Below are positions 17,840 through 18,328 of a DNA stretch of 18,328 nucleotides, in pieces; the stretch's first letter is position 1; every line of letters begins with the position of its first letter. A model generated the notes under the pieces. It was not told the origin of the DNA. It worked only from the letters and a program-made list of their open reading frames with translations, and ran no database searches. The DNA is taken from assembly GCA_050330975.1 (NCBI GenBank), contig JBHJHK010000315.1:1-18328 (forward strand), given 5' to 3'. The translations under genes and the position numbers were made by a program. This DNA comes from JBHJHK01 sp050330975. Lineage in GTDB: Bacteria > Pseudomonadota > Gammaproteobacteria > Competibacterales > Competibacteraceae.

Positions 17840-18328
17840 TCAGCGCCGGGCCTGCTGGGCGCCTTGTTCGCGACTGCGCTCTTGCTCTTCATAGGCGACG
17901 GCAAAATTCTTCAACGCTTTGCTGAAGTCTTCTTTGACCTTTTCCGCCAACTCGTCGTAGAGATCCTCGTAGGCAGCCCAGTGGCGCGCCCGGGTTCGGC
18001 CGGGGATCAGGCGATCCCAGAAGGTGGGCTTGGGGAACTGGCGCTCGAGTTGCTTGGGATCGATTTGATCGAGGAGTTGGTTCAAGGCGGCTTGGGTGCC
18101 CGCCATGACGGCTAGGTGATGGATGCGGATGTCGTCGAAGCCCTCGCGCACGGCCTCCACGGGGGGCAGGTAGGCCGGACTCGACCGGCCCAAGAGGTTT
18201 TTGAGGGCCTCTCGGCCGGCGCTCGGGGTAAAGAGCTTGAGGGGATTGTTCGACTGGGGGCGGATCATGGTCTTTTCCACCCCGACGATGGACTTGAAGT
18301 TGCCCCGGGCCATGAGGACGTCCATGGC
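17840..18328 (-). CDS. tagH: Type VI secretion-associated FHA protein TagH/Fha, C-terminal part (5' end outside window)
   Basis: About 162 residues of the C-terminal domain of TagH (type VI FHA protein, ImpI-like) are present; the frame is open through the right edge. The conserved family block is clear: MIRPQSNNPLKLF, then PAYLPPVEAVREGFDDIRIHHLAVMAGTQAALNQLL, and DQIDPKQLERQF with PTFWDRLIPGRTRARHW. The tail is a charged helix ending EEQERSREQGAQQARR. The phosphothreonine-binding FHA domain would lie at the N-terminus, outside the window. In known systems Fha is the target or reader of the Ser/Thr kinase and promotes assembly of the apparatus. It is the first of four co-directional genes here. 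ATG codons at the edge are internal to the conserved domain and are not taken as the start. Confidence 0.88.
   Translation of the reverse strand, partial: AMDVLMARGNFKSIVGVEKTMIRPQSNNPLKLFTPSAGREALKNLLGRSSPAYLPPVEAVREGFDDIRIHHLAVMAGTQAALNQLLDQIDPKQLERQFPKPTFWDRLIPGRTRARHWAAYEDLYDELAEKVKEDFSKALKNFAVAYEEQERSREQGAQQARR

Overview
The window is GC-rich DNA, most likely from a gammaproteobacterium or a close relative. The first gene is the C-terminal part of a RelA of the beta/gammaproteobacterial type, and the B12 genes belong to the aerobic, late-cobalt-insertion (CobN) pathway. Composition is distinctive. Gly GGG and Pro CCC codons are used heavily, Leu TTG is common despite the high GC, and 8-10 base G or C runs are frequent. 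Several genes appear to start with GTG (cobD, cobN, chlI/chlD, the phosphotransferase, tssL). Coding density is very high: the longest gene-free stretch is 224 bp (13466-13689), and there are no tRNA, rRNA, IS or CRISPR features.

Region 1 (2-1006, + strand) is the 3' part of relA. Its stop codon overlaps tail to tail with that of cobQ.

Region 2 (1003-11368) is a cobalamin-biosynthesis island. cobD and cobQ run leftward (3457 to 1003). Divergently, a DUF3179 membrane-anchored protein, cobN, a chlI/chlD-type chelatase gene and cobO run rightward. A phosphotransferase-fold kinase gene (11398-12432) follows cobO closely and may belong to the same transcript. CobN, the AAA+ protein and the VWA protein form the cobalt chelatase. 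CobO adenosylates the corrin, CobQ amidates it to cobyric acid, and CobD attaches the aminopropanol arm.

The most notable point is that the AAA+ and VWA parts of the chelatase medium subunit lie in two different frames (8914-9948 and 9945-10649). They are joined at a run of ten A residues (9931-9940), the only such run in this GC-rich window. This fits programmed frameshifting or transcriptional slippage that makes a small (ChlI-like) and a medium (ChlD-like) subunit from one gene.

Region 3 (12449-18328, all - strand) is part of a type VI secretion locus of imp-like order, read right to left: tagH/fha (partial, runs off the window), tssL with an OmpA-like domain, tssM, tagF, then a gap with a probable terminator and promoter, then a Ser/Thr protein kinase. 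TssM is only 655 residues, about 500 short of the usual length, yet its stop overlaps the tagF start cleanly (ATGA). No tssK lies between tagH and tssL, and no tssJ or phosphatase gene is visible. The kinase, TagF and TagH point to threonine-phosphorylation control of the secretion machine.
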